DNA from: Balneolaceae bacterium
Lineage (GTDB): Bacteria > Bacteroidota > Rhodothermia > Balneolales > Balneolaceae
DNA: 5,421 bases
Assembly (NCBI GenBank): GCA_021767245.1
Contig: JAASTO010000176.1
Location: forward strand, 1-5,421
Direction of reading: 5' to 3'
Shown: positions 5,378-5,421 of the stretch, one piece after another
Layout: each line of letters starts with the position of its first letter
Position numbering within the stretch: the stretch's first letter is position 1
Program-made: the position numbers and the translations under genes
Notes under the pieces: generated by a model
What the model was told of the DNA's origin: nothing
The model's input: the letters and a program-made list of their open reading frames with translations, nothing else
Database searches by the model: none

Positions 5378-5421
5378 ATGGCCGTTCTAAAGCCTTTTAA
5401 AGCATGGAGACCCCAACCCGA
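5378..5421 (+). CDS. DUF1015 family protein, N-terminal fragment
   Basis: An ATG at 5378 opens a frame that remains open to the window edge, encoding MAVLKPFKAWRPQP. This closely resembles the conserved beginning of DUF1015 proteins, which typically start with a few residues and then KPF-x-A-x-RP-x-P. Only 14 codons are visible, so the call rests on that N-terminal motif alone. The function of the family is not settled; I recall members near serine-biosynthesis genes in Bacteroidota, which the neighbouring sequence could confirm. It is divergent from the DUF1844 gene across 104 bp; AAGGAT at 5351-5356 is too far upstream to be a normal ribosome binding site. Confidence 0.7.
   Translation, partial: MAVLKPFKAWRPQP

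Noticed and set aside
1..5421. CRISPR array, insertion sequence, tRNA gene, toxin-antitoxin or defence cassette
   Set aside because: No regularly spaced direct repeats, transposase, cloverleaf-like sequence or defence domain was seen on either strand; the coding content is ordinary chromosomal housekeeping.

Overview
The window reads as a compact chromosomal housekeeping region from a member of the Bacteroidota/Balneolota/Rhodothermota assemblage, with Balneolota (Balneola or Gracilimonas-like marine bacteria) as my best guess. The reasons are an archaeal/eukaryotic-type ProRS with a degenerate zinc domain, a TonB protein with an acidic, proline-rich linker, a DUF1844 gene, starts that mostly lack a clear Shine-Dalgarno sequence, and intermediate base composition (low-to-mid 40s % GC by eye). 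The assignment is inference, not a database result.

Layout, left to right. Bases 1-35 may hold the first codons of a leftward gene. A complete plus-strand proS follows (66-1532). A 207-bp gap (1533-1739) contains what looks like a degraded dispersed intergenic repeat with an inverted repeat. Next come nnr (1740-3239), the bifunctional repair enzyme for damaged NAD(P)H, and a small VanZ-like membrane protein (3239-3655). These two overlap by one base (TAATG) and are probably translationally coupled. After a 162-bp gap, a single tonB-type energy-transducer gene (3818-4474) ends at a strong bidirectional hairpin terminator (4492-4530).

On the other side of that terminator a leftward two-gene unit converges on it: a DUF1844 protein (5273-4944) followed by a Nudix hydrolase (5011-4529), with overlapping reading frames. 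A 104-bp divergent intergenic region carries a perfect 6-bp-arm palindrome, and then the first 14 codons of a rightward DUF1015 gene run off the window (5378 onward).

Functionally the genes cover translation (ProRS), metabolite repair or nucleotide housecleaning (Nnr, Nudix), envelope energy transduction (TonB) and conserved proteins of unknown role (VanZ-like, DUF1844, DUF1015). I see no mobile element, CRISPR array, tRNA/rRNA or defence island, and no convincing evidence of an undescribed system. The points most worth a second look are the loss of zinc ligands in ProRS, the overprinted DUF1844/Nudix junction and its uncertain start, the divergent palindrome, and the intergenic repeat remnant.
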